Shown: positions 1 through 5,432 of the stretch, piece after piece
How positions within the stretch are numbered: position 1 is the stretch's first letter
How the letters are laid out: each line of letters begins with the position of its first letter
Source of the DNA: Lentisphaerota bacterium
Lineage (GTDB): Bacteria > Verrucomicrobiota > Lentisphaeria > Oligosphaerales > Oligosphaeraceae
DNA: 7,151 nt
Assembly (NCBI GenBank): GCA_012800565.1
Contig: JAAZIZ010000114.1
Location: 1 to 7,151, forward strand
Reading direction: 5' to 3'
Position numbers and translations under genes: made by a program
Notes under the pieces: model-generated
Databases searched by the model: none
What the model was told of the DNA's origin: nothing
What the model saw: the letters and a program-made list of their open reading frames with translations, nothing else

Positions 1-245
1 GGACGAATCTCGGCAATCAGATATGGTGCCACCCGCCCGGGAAGCTCTGCAAACAGCTGAATCGGCTCTGTTTTGACAGTGACTGAACTCACCGGCGCAC
101 CCGCCGGTGCCGGCGCCGGCTTCTTGCCGCAGCCTAAAAGCAGCAGTGCCAGCGCCACCCCGGCGCAAATGCGCCCCCTCTGAACCGGTATCCTTAAACC
201 GCCAGCACAATACTGTGCCATTGACTCCCGTACAGCAGATTCCAT
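1..245 (-). CDS. RND efflux pump periplasmic adaptor (AcrA/MexA-like lipoprotein), 5' part only
   Basis: The first 81 codons are present; the rest lies beyond the left edge. By family knowledge this is the membrane fusion protein that links an inner-membrane RND pump to an outer-membrane channel. Seen in the sequence: a long basic n-region, a hydrophobic stretch at residues 28-38, and a lipobox LLGC with the predicted lipidated Cys39. A short Ala/Pro linker (APAPAGAP) follows, then the segment LPGRVAPYLIAEIRP from residue 68. This matches the conserved AcrA/MexA start of the mature domain (ELPGR...AEVRPQVSG). The ATG at 243-245 is chosen because AGGA (255-258) sits 9 nt upstream; Met9 is a weaker alternative. 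The gene follows the MarR regulator by 66 nt on the same strand, which suggests one operon, with an acrB-like gene expected next. The family call is fairly firm; the pump's substrate is unknown. Confidence 0.82.
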   Translation of the reverse strand, partial: MESAVRESMAQYCAGGLRIPVQRGRICAGVALALLLLGCGKKPAPAPAGAPVSSVTVKTEPIQLFAELPGRVAPYLIAEIR

Positions 246-311
246 CGTCGTCTTTCCTATACCAAACTTGTTATCTGATTCTATTCTCATTTATCTTTGC
301 CTGAATACACG

Positions 312-812
312 TTATTTGGCCAATTCCGTTTGCAAAACCTTGAAAATCTTGCGATATGTCCGCAACAGCAGTGCCAGTTCCTCTTCACCAGTCTCTTTCA
401 TGATCCGGATGAATTTCGCATAGCGATCCGGCAGCAGCTCAGCAGTGAAACTGCGGCCAGTATCTGTCAGCGAGACCTCAAACATGCGGCGGTCACACGG
501 ATGCGGACGACGCTGCGCATATCCCAGCTTCTCCAGAGAGTCCAAGGCCGAAGTCATCGCCGAACGCGATAAGTTAACCTCATCCGACAAATCCGCAGGG
601 GTCATTACACCAGCAGGATGGTGATACAGGCACTCCAAAATCTCAACCAGACGCAAATTGATGCCGCGATCCGCTAAATTCTCCTCCGACAGCTGCTCAA
701 TCATCCGATGCAAATGCATCAACTCAAAACCATCACGCAATAAAGAGATGTCATATTGACCATGCGAACGGGCATAAGCAACGATATGCTCCAATATTTG
801 CTCCCGAGACAT
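312..812 (-). CDS. MarR-family winged-helix transcriptional regulator
   Basis: A 166-residue protein of normal MarR length. N-terminal helices (about 1-48) and C-terminal helices (about 120-166) would form the dimer interface. The winged helix-turn-helix covers about 52-119: TPADLSDEVNLSRSAMTSAL holds the HTH with the recognition helix, and the wing carries the family's DxR-type motif (CDRRMFEVSLT, Asp107-Arg109), ending in the typical LTDTGR. MarR proteins usually repress their own gene and a linked exporter, with release by small phenolic or toxic compounds. Here the next gene downstream is an RND adaptor, so that role is likely (inference). The start is ATG 810-812, not the in-frame TTG at 825-827, because GGGAG (821-825) stands 8 nt before the ATG and overlaps the TTG. 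The stop is TAA at 312-314. Confidence 0.9.
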   Translation of the reverse strand: MSREQILEHIVAYARSHGQYDISLLRDGFELMHLHRMIEQLSEENLADRGINLRLVEILECLYHHPAGVMTPADLSDEVNLSRSAMTSALDSLEKLGYAQRRPHPCDRRMFEVSLTDTGRSFTAELLPDRYAKFIRIMKETGEEELALLLRTYRKIFKVLQTELAK

Positions 813-820
813 CGCGTAAT

Positions 821-825
821 CTCCC
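821..825 (-). promoter_or_regulatory. Ribosome binding site of the MarR gene
   Basis: GGGAG on the minus strand, 8 nt before the ATG at 810-812. It decides the start, because the competing TTG start five codons upstream would overlap this site. Confidence 0.7.
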
Positions 826-892
826 AAAAAGTGAAAAAATTATCCAATTTTAGTACAAGGCAATAATATACGAGGTCAAATTACTTTTACCA

Positions 893-943
893 GCCAAAAC
901 CAGACAAAACAGAAATTTGCTGCTTTTTCTTGCTGGTCTTGGC
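893..943. repeat. 11-bp inverted repeat, 10 of 11 matching
   Basis: GCCAAAACCAG (893-903) and CTGGTCTTGGC (933-943) are reverse complements apart from one position, separated by 29 nt. The pair lies just upstream of the possible MarR promoter and far upstream of the DUF4838 start. It could be a binding site or a remnant of a repeat. No poly-T run follows either arm, so it does not look like a terminator. Confidence 0.45.
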
Positions 944-1003
944 GGGAAACGGCAAAATCCGGCTGGATTACCGGCAGTGCTTTCCACCTGGTTTGATTTT
1001 TAT

Positions 1004-1064
1004 GCTTCACCAGTTAAATTTTGCAACTGAAGCACTTCGTTTGAGGTGCTTTGTTTTAGTCTTT
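1004..1064 (+). promoter_or_regulatory. Possible leader hairpins (terminator-like, with a competing helix)
   Basis: AAGCACTTC (1030-1038) and GAGGTGCTT (1043-1051) form a 9-pair stem (one G-T pair) with the loop GTTT, followed by a T-rich run at 1050-1064. Just before it, GCTTC (1004-1008) plus AGTT (1012-1015) can pair with AACT-GAAGC (1025-1033), which shares bases 1030-1033 with the terminator-like stem. The two folds therefore exclude each other, as in an attenuator. No plus-strand gene lies upstream that would need a terminator, so if transcribed this would be in the leader of the DUF4838 gene. Stem strength is modest, and chance pairing is possible. Confidence 0.35.
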
Positions 1065-1101
1065 TCAGTATTCTGCCTCTCTCATTTTTCTGATTCTTTC
1101 C

Positions 1102-1128
1102 TGGCGTCCTTGGCGTCTTTGCGGTTCA
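1102..1128 (+). repeat. Three tandem degenerate 9-bp units (TGGCGTCYT type)
   Basis: TGGCGTCCT (1102-1110), TGGCGTCTT (1111-1119) and TGCGGTTCA (1120-1128) lie directly side by side; the first two differ by one base and the third is divergent. The block is GC-richer than its AT-rich surroundings and sits 50 nt before the DUF4838 start. From memory, similar strings of the GGCGTCTTTGCGGTTCA kind recur between genes in unrelated bacterial genomes, so this may be a dispersed repeat copy. Confidence 0.4.
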
Positions 1129-1165
1129 AGCATCATTTTATCATCAATTTAACCAAATTGTATCC

Positions 1166-1170
1166 AGGAG
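1166..1170 (+). promoter_or_regulatory. Ribosome binding site of the DUF4838 gene
   Basis: AGGAG, 8 nt before the ATG at 1179. It supports this start over the in-frame start 83 codons upstream, whose extra residues would bury the signal peptide inside the protein. Confidence 0.8.
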
Positions 1171-1178
1171 CAATAAAA

Positions 1179-3491
1179 ATGTCCAGCCGGAAACAGATTC
1201 TCAGTTTAATCGTCTTTTTTGGTCTGCTCAGCGGCTTGTCTGGTGCGGTGCTTGATTTTGCCAACAGCGAGATTGTGGTGCTGAAGTCCCGTTATCCTGA
1301 ACTGGTCTCCGAGGCGGTCCAGGAATTGTCCTGGCACTTGCAATTGCTTTCTGGCTGTACAGTGCCGGTAGTGCAAAAAGGCACTGCCGGCCGTTTTCAG
1401 TTTGTGCTGGGTGCCGCGCCGCAGCAGGTGCCGCTGGCGAAAACCGAGGCCCGCTACAGTATCCGTGATGACAAAGTATACTTGTGGGGGTTCTGCAAAC
1501 CGGCACAGTTCAACGGCTATTTCAATGCAGTGGACTTTTTTCTGGAGCGGGAGCTGGGGGTGCGCTGGATCAAGCCCGGCTCTGACGGAATACAGTTCAC
1601 CCCCATGACTGAATGCACTCTGCCGGCGCATAAGGATTTTACCTGGACTCTGCCTTTCGAGCAGGTCGCACAGCGGGCCGGCTCTGGCCGTTTCAACCAG
1701 GCGGCCAGCGATTTCCTGCCCCCGGAATTGCGCCGCAGTCCGGAAGTCTTCACTGCCTTGAAGGAAGAGAATGTTCGCTGGCTGCAGCGCATGCACCACG
1801 GGATTCGCACCAAGATTCGTTATGGCCATGCGTTCCGGCACTGGTGGGACACCTACAGCGAGCAGCATCCCGAGTACTTCGGCATGAACCCATACGGAAA
1901 GCGCACCATCCAGGCCTTTCTCAGAGACCGGATCAAGCTCTGTGTCTCGAATCCGGCGGTCGCGGACCAGGTGATTCAGGAATGGGAGGCCAAAAATAAA
2001 CCGCAATATCTGAATATCTGTCCCAATGACGGCACCCCTGGATTCTTTTTCTGCCCGGAATGCCTGAAACTCGATACCCGCACCGAAAACGAGAATTTTT
2101 ATGATCACCTCACCGACCGGTATCTGTTTTTCTGGAATCGCGTAGCTGGTCTGGCGCGGGCCAAGCGGCCGGATGTGATGGTCACCACCTATATCTACAG
2201 CTATTATCGTCATCCTCCGCGGCGCGAGAAAGTCGAATATCCGGACAACCTCCTCTTCGGTATTGTTCCCACCCTCGGCGATGACAACCAGAAGCTATTC
2301 AGTGCCTGGAAAGAGGCCGGGGTAAAACACATCTTTTTGCGCCCGAATGACCTCTGCTACAATGGCGGATTCTTCCGCGGCTGCGAGCGCATCATATTCG
2401 ATAAATTTCAGGTCGCCAAAAACTTTTCTCTGTTCGGGACCGACTACGATGGCGCCCCCGGCAATCCGGTCCAGGAGTTCGAGCATTTCGTGGTTGCCCG
2501 GATGATCGCTTTCCCGGAATTGACTTTTGAACAGATTGAAGACGAGTACCTGAGCTATTATGGCCAGGGCGCAGCCAAGGTCAGAGAATTCTTCGCTTTT
2601 CAGCGTCGCGATGCCAAACGGCGCCTGGATGACGCCACCGCCGCCTTGCGTCAGGAGCAGCAGGACTTGCTTGATGACAGCCTCTTAGCAGCCAGAATCA
2701 TCCGCGAAGCCGACAAGTACTACAGCCCGGCTGCCATGGCCGAGGGCGAACAGCTGCTCGCCAGCGCACTGGCGGCTGAGAGCAGAGAGCCATATCGGCA
2801 GCGCCTGCAACGCCTGTTGCTGTTGCAGCAACAGGCCGCGCTGATGCTTGATTTCATCACCCAAGGGCGCAAACAGCAGGAGGGCGGCCCCAGCCAACTG
2901 GAAGAAAGTGCGGAAAAGCTGCTGGCTTTCCGCCTGGCCCATGCCGGGCAACTGCAGATGGACTGGGAGACGCTTTACAACCGCACCGAGCGTGCTTTCT
3001 GGCTGTTGACCAGCCGTTATGCTGATCAGGCCCAAGCAGCCAGCCAGGGCAGTGCCGGCAGCCCGCAGCTGTTCCGTGATTCGTTTGACTTGCCAGCCAT
3101 GGACGGATGGAGCAAGCGCGAGCGGTTTCTCGCTATCACCAATAAGACCGCCTCGTTTGACAAGTACAGCATTCAGCTGGCGGCAGCAGCTGACGAAGGT
3201 ATCGGGATATGCAAACCTGCAGTTCCGGTCAAGCCCGGCAAATACCGCATCAGCTTTGATGCCCGGATGGATGCCGGGGTAGCCAATGTCCGTCTGCGAA
3301 TCGTCGGAGGGGACAAGACCTTGGTCAATGTCACGGTCCCACCGGCAGGCGATTTCTGGAAAGAAGCCGAGAAGGAATTTTCAGTTCCGGATGACCTGGA
3401 CGAAATCACTCTTTATATCATCGTCGGTGAAGGTAAAACCGGTCTGCAGGCCTACGTCGACAATATCGTGCTGACTCGTCTGGAGCCCTGA
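1179..3491 (+). CDS. Exported DUF4838 (GH163-type) glycoside hydrolase with C-terminal carbohydrate-binding-like domain
   Basis: A 770-residue protein. A signal peptide is clear: MSSRKQ, a hydrophobic core at 7-20, and likely cleavage near SGLSGA (18-23), so it acts outside the inner membrane. Residues about 25-155 resemble the GH67N/GH20b-like domain, with the signature NGYFNAVDFFLERELGVRW (112-130). About 200-480 is the DUF4838-like catalytic region, with LNICPNDG (278-285) and a CPEC pair (292-295). Residues 480-625 are helical and rich in Gln, Leu and Ala. Residues 630-770 look like a CBM4/9-like beta-sandwich: it opens LFRDSFDLP and ends AYVDNIVLTRLEP. As I recall, DUF4838 corresponds to CAZy GH163, founded on a Bacteroides endo-beta-N-acetylglucosaminidase acting on complex N-glycans; the substrate here is inferred and uncertain, and catalytic acids cannot be placed by eye. 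It converges on the H-X9-DG gene. Confidence 0.8.
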   Translation: MSSRKQILSLIVFFGLLSGLSGAVLDFANSEIVVLKSRYPELVSEAVQELSWHLQLLSGCTVPVVQKGTAGRFQFVLGAAPQQVPLAKTEARYSIRDDKVYLWGFCKPAQFNGYFNAVDFFLERELGVRWIKPGSDGIQFTPMTECTLPAHKDFTWTLPFEQVAQRAGSGRFNQAASDFLPPELRRSPEVFTALKEENVRWLQRMHHGIRTKIRYGHAFRHWWDTYSEQHPEYFGMNPYGKRTIQAFLRDRIKLCVSNPAVADQVIQEWEAKNKPQYLNICPNDGTPGFFFCPECLKLDTRTENENFYDHLTDRYLFFWNRVAGLARAKRPDVMVTTYIYSYYRHPPRREKVEYPDNLLFGIVPTLGDDNQKLFSAWKEAGVKHIFLRPNDLCYNGGFFRGCERIIFDKFQVAKNFSLFGTDYDGAPGNPVQEFEHFVVARMIAFPELTFEQIEDEYLSYYGQGAAKVREFFAFQRRDAKRRLDDATAALRQEQQDLLDDSLLAARIIREADKYYSPAAMAEGEQLLASALAAESREPYRQRLQRLLLLQQQAALMLDFITQGRKQQEGGPSQLEESAEKLLAFRLAHAGQLQMDWETLYNRTERAFWLLTSRYADQAQAASQGSAGSPQLFRDSFDLPAMDGWSKRERFLAITNKTASFDKYSIQLAAAADEGIGICKPAVPVKPGKYRISFDARMDAGVANVRLRIVGGDKTLVNVTVPPAGDFWKEAEKEFSVPDDLDEITLYIIVGEGKTGLQAYVDNIVLTRLEP
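2812..2836. repeat. Perfect 11-bp inverted repeat inside the DUF4838 gene
   Basis: GCCTGTTGCTG (2812-2822) and CAGCAACAGGC (2826-2836) are exact reverse complements around TTG. The stretch encodes a Leu4-Gln3 run in the helical linker; Leu codons CTG/TTG are reverse complements of Gln codons CAG/CAA, which explains the symmetry. The hairpin is strong, but a function is doubtful. Confidence 0.5.
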
Positions 3492-3510
3492 GGAATATCG
3501 CTTCCATAAC

Positions 3511-3536
3511 CCGCCGGAAGCATCTGTTTCCGGCGG
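3511..3536. terminator. Hairpin between converging genes, probable two-way terminator
   Basis: CCGCCGGAA (3511-3519) and TTCCGGCGG (3528-3536) form a perfect 9-bp GC-rich stem with an 8-nt loop. It fills the 56-nt gap between the stop codons of the DUF4838 gene (plus) and the H-X9-DG gene (minus), as expected for a shared terminator. No T-run follows on either strand, so it is not a textbook intrinsic terminator; it may act with Rho or protect transcript ends. Confidence 0.6.
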
Positions 3537-3547
3537 ACATCTTCAGC

Positions 3548-4195
3548 TCAGGGTGCGTACCAATTATAATATGTCTTGTTGCCGCCTCCGGAGACCCACA
3601 GTATCTGCTCCGGCCGCAGGTTTTCCACATGTCCATCCAGGAAGCAGTAATTAGCAGTTCCCGAGTGACGGATTTTATAGTTGTAGGTATTAGTCAGGTC
3701 GCCTCCGTAAGTGCCGTGAAAATTCGGCAGATGCTCACAGAAAAACACGATGCTCGCCGGCTTCTTGATGGAAGTGACTTTCCGGGTGGGATTGCTGCTG
3801 CCCAGGTAGGTATTGTAGCCACCGTAGCATAGCGAAGTGGTATTCGCACTTGGGCAGAGCAAAAATTTTACCTTGGCCGGATCGGCGTCGACTGGGTGTC
3901 CCAGCATCGGCAGCAGCACCCTGGGGAAAGTTTTTTTGGTATCGTTGGTCGGGTATCCGGTCCAGCGGAACCAAGGGATAAGGCTGTCATCGTGATCGGA
4001 AATGTAGGTCAGCCCGGTGATACTGAGCTGGCGCATGTTGTTCAGGCAGGCGATGCATTGTGCTTTGGCCCGGGCCTTGTTCAGCGCCGGCAGCAGCAAT
4101 GAGGCCAGTACTGCAATGATGGCAATCACCACCAGCAGCTCAATCAGGGTGAAGTGTCTGTTCTGCGGCCTTTGTGTCGTTTCTAACAGTTTCAT
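3548..4195 (-). CDS. Pseudopilin-like protein with H-X9-DG C-terminal motif
   Basis: A 215-residue protein. Residues 15-38 (FTLIELLVVIAIIAVL onward) form the class III prepilin hydrophobic helix, with Glu19 at the +5 position. The predicted cleavage falls after His14, where glycine is usual. It continues with LLPALNKARAKA and CIACLNNMRQL, as in the large paralogous families of Lentisphaerae and Planctomycetes. The C-terminal globular part has FLLCPSA (111-117) and an exact H-X9-DG motif: His177, nine residues, Asp187-Gly188. This corresponds to the domain annotated as prepilin-type processing-associated H-X9-DG. Members are exported or surface-anchored by the helix; their exact job is not known. 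The start is ATG 4193-4195, because GGAGGA (4203-4208) lies 7 nt upstream; an earlier in-frame ATG (4208-4210) overlaps that site. It converges on a secreted glycosidase. Confidence 0.9.
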   Translation of the reverse strand: MKLLETTQRPQNRHFTLIELLVVIAIIAVLASLLLPALNKARAKAQCIACLNNMRQLSITGLTYISDHDDSLIPWFRWTGYPTNDTKKTFPRVLLPMLGHPVDADPAKVKFLLCPSANTTSLCYGGYNTYLGSSNPTRKVTSIKKPASIVFFCEHLPNFHGTYGGDLTNTYNYKIRHSGTANYCFLDGHVENLRPEQILWVSGGGNKTYYNWYAP

Positions 4196-4202
4196 GTTCC
4201 AT

Positions 4203-4208
4203 TCCTCC
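4203..4208 (-). promoter_or_regulatory. Ribosome binding site of the H-X9-DG pseudopilin gene
   Basis: GGAGGA on the minus strand, 7 nt before the ATG at 4193-4195. It fixes that start over the two upstream in-frame ATGs at 4208-4210 and 4265-4267. Confidence 0.8.
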
Positions 4209-4266
4209 ATAGCAGCAAAACATATCCATATTTGCGGGTTGCAGCATCTGCACGGCAGCTCCCGCA

Positions 4267-4305
4267 TACCGGCAAACTATTACCAGTTGTACTGTAATGC
4301 CGGTA
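4267..4305. promoter_or_regulatory. Extended imperfect dyad (operator or 5' UTR hairpin)
   Basis: The outer arms TACCGGCA (4267-4274) and TGCCGGTA (4298-4305) are exact reverse complements. Nested inside, TTA (4280-4282) plus CAGT (4284-4287) pair with ACTG (4291-4294) plus TAA (4295-4297) around the loop TGT, with C4283 bulged. A further overlapping pair is TATTACC (4278-4284) with GGTAATA (4302-4308). The dyad lies 72-110 nt upstream of the H-X9-DG start. It has no T-run and no gene before it, so a regulator site or untranslated hairpin is likelier than a terminator. Confidence 0.5.
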
Positions 4306-4388
4306 ATACATTTATGCAACCAGCAGCGGAAAAAAATCAGGCAACTTCATCAGTGGCGGGCATAATTCCGCCCTTGTATTCTCCCCCC

Positions 4389-4417
4389 GCAGGGATATAT
4401 TGATTTTGTCTCCCTGC
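4389..4417. repeat. 7-bp inverted repeat in the divergent region
   Basis: GCAGGGA (4389-4395) and TCCCTGC (4411-4417) are perfect reverse complements with a 15-nt AT-rich spacer. It could be an operator half-site pair; chance is possible at this length. Confidence 0.35.
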
Positions 4418-4541
4418 CGCGCGACCGACGGGAGGTTTTCCGTTCTGTGACCAATCTGCGCGTGCCAGTCGGCGTTATTTATATGGTGGCGCAGCCGGGT
4501 TTTCAGGCGCGGTAGCGCTGCCTCTGTCGCATTTCAATCTG

Positions 4542-4565
4542 GGATATATCGGTCAAACCATATCC
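4542..4565. promoter_or_regulatory. Imperfect dyad upstream of the pseudopilin cassette
   Basis: GGATAT (4542-4547; the first base can also be read as 4541) pairs with ATATCC (4560-4565), and GGT (4551-4553) with ACC (4557-4559), leaving the three bases ATC bulged on the left. It lies about 70-90 nt before the first cassette gene, in a place suited to an operator or promoter element. Weak evidence on its own. Confidence 0.3.
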
Positions 4566-4632
4566 GTCATCAGATATTGGCCATGAACCTCTTTTCCCTG
4601 CCGGTTTTTCCCTAAGTTCTTACAGTCGTCTG

Positions 4633-5376
4633 ATGAAACTACGCACCGCCAACGCTAGCGCACGAAGAGCTTTCACGCTGCTGGAAATGGTATTCGTGCT
4701 GGGCATTATCGGGATACTGCTGGCAGTCACCCTGCCAGCTTTTCTGAAGCTCACCCACAGCAATGCGGTGGATACTGCTGCCAGTATGATCGCTTCGCAA
4801 TTGCGTCTGGCCAGAGCTGAAGCTGTCGCCCGCCGCCAGTACATCGCGGTAATTATGCCCGGCAGAGAATTCAGGCCCGAATCAGACTCGGAGCCTCCTG
4901 CGGATGTTCCCATCTACCGCTACCAGAGCTTCCGGGCCGCCATTGTGACTAAAGACGGCGAAGACTATGTATTCAGCGAATGGTATCCCGGTACACAGTG
5001 GACTTTCCTGCCGCTCGGAGCCATCATTGCCGAAGCAGACGGAGACAATGAAATATCGGCTGACGATGATTGGATTATCGGCAACGATAACGATAATTCT
5101 ACCCTCGTAACAATAGCAGGCAGCGAAAGCGAAGAAGAAGCAGGTGGTGAAAGCGGAGAAGACCAGACTTTGCGGGCGGTCATTTTCAAGCCTGATGGCC
5201 GCTGTGTCGGCAAGACTTTTGTGACCGTTCTGGAGGGAGTCAACACCATACCGGATTCAGAACTGCCGGTGGCTGCTCCTGATGCGGATGAATTCATCTT
5301 CCAAGGTGTCAACAAGCATAATCTCCGGGTGCTGGAAGTCAGTCCCACGACCGGTAAGGTGCGTGTGCTCAATTAA
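4633..5376 (+). CDS. GspH/FimT-like minor pseudopilin (Verru_Chthon cassette D-like)
   Basis: A 247-residue protein. The prepilin signal is RRA|FTLLEMVFVLGIIGILLAV, with cleavage predicted after Ala13 and Glu18 at +5. The helix is followed by the FimT/GspH-type segment SQLRLARAEAVARRQ (55-69), and the C-terminus has the family-type AVIFKPDGR (182-190) and VSPTTGKVRVLN (236-247). In between, residues 134-178 form a very acidic insert; EADGDNEISADD (134-145) resembles an EF-hand-type calcium loop. GspH-type proteins join the tip complex that starts a type II secretion pseudopilus or type IV pilus. It opens a four-gene run and would be exported and held in the inner membrane before assembly. No ribosome site is visible before the ATG. 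The family call is fairly firm; the cassette name is from memory. Confidence 0.82.
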   Translation: MKLRTANASARRAFTLLEMVFVLGIIGILLAVTLPAFLKLTHSNAVDTAASMIASQLRLARAEAVARRQYIAVIMPGREFRPESDSEPPADVPIYRYQSFRAAIVTKDGEDYVFSEWYPGTQWTFLPLGAIIAEADGDNEISADDDWIIGNDNDNSTLVTIAGSESEEEAGGESGEDQTLRAVIFKPDGRCVGKTFVTVLEGVNTIPDSELPVAAPDADEFIFQGVNKHNLRVLEVSPTTGKVRVLN

Positions 5377-5432
5377 ACGCCGGGCGCATTTTCATCAGCC
5401 GGACGCAGAGCCGGCCACTGCCGTAAATTTCC

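Larger units (their letters stand above)
813..1178. other. Divergent intergenic region (MarR gene / DUF4838 gene)
   Basis: These 366 nt separate the MarR gene (minus) from the DUF4838 gene (plus) and are visibly AT-richer than the genes. The plus-strand reading frame is open back to 930, but its translation looks noncoding, and a good ribosome site supports the start at 1179. On the minus strand TTGACC (874-879) is a possible -35 box for the MarR gene, but only a weak -10 candidate (TACTAA, 850-855, spacing 18) follows. Three structured elements inside are listed separately. No RNA gene was recognised. Confidence 0.6.
4196..4632. other. Divergent intergenic region between two pseudopilin loci
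   Basis: These 437 nt lie between the H-X9-DG gene (minus) and the GspH-like gene (plus) and must hold both promoters. No convincing -35/-10 pair was found for either. The region contains the dyads at 4267-4305, 4389-4417 and 4542-4565, listed separately, and a small GGCGG/CCGCC stem (4355-4359 with 4368-4372). No open frame in it looks coding, and no tRNA or known RNA was recognised. Confidence 0.6.

Noticed and set aside
813..827. TTG start for the MarR gene at 825-827
   Set aside because: The TTG overlaps the GGGAG ribosome site that serves the ATG at 810-812.
930..1178. An 83-residue N-terminal extension of the DUF4838 protein
   Set aside because: The extension is low-quality sequence rich in Phe, Leu and Cys, covers hairpins and repeats, and would bury the signal peptide; AGGAG before 1179 fixes the start.
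1206..2213. A 335-codon open frame on the minus strand inside the DUF4838 gene
   Set aside because: Its length reflects the GC-rich codon use of the sense gene. The translation has no recognisable domain, and the sense frame carries a signal peptide, a ribosome site and family motifs.
4196..4267. A 24-residue longer start for the H-X9-DG protein
   Set aside because: GGAGGA lies inside this extension, 7 nt before the internal ATG, and the longer leader is Cys-rich and unlike pilin leaders.
4306..4632. A tRNA, riboswitch or hidden small gene in the divergent gap
   Set aside because: No cloverleaf, no CCA end or T-loop motif, and no open frame with a ribosome site was found; only short dyads remain.
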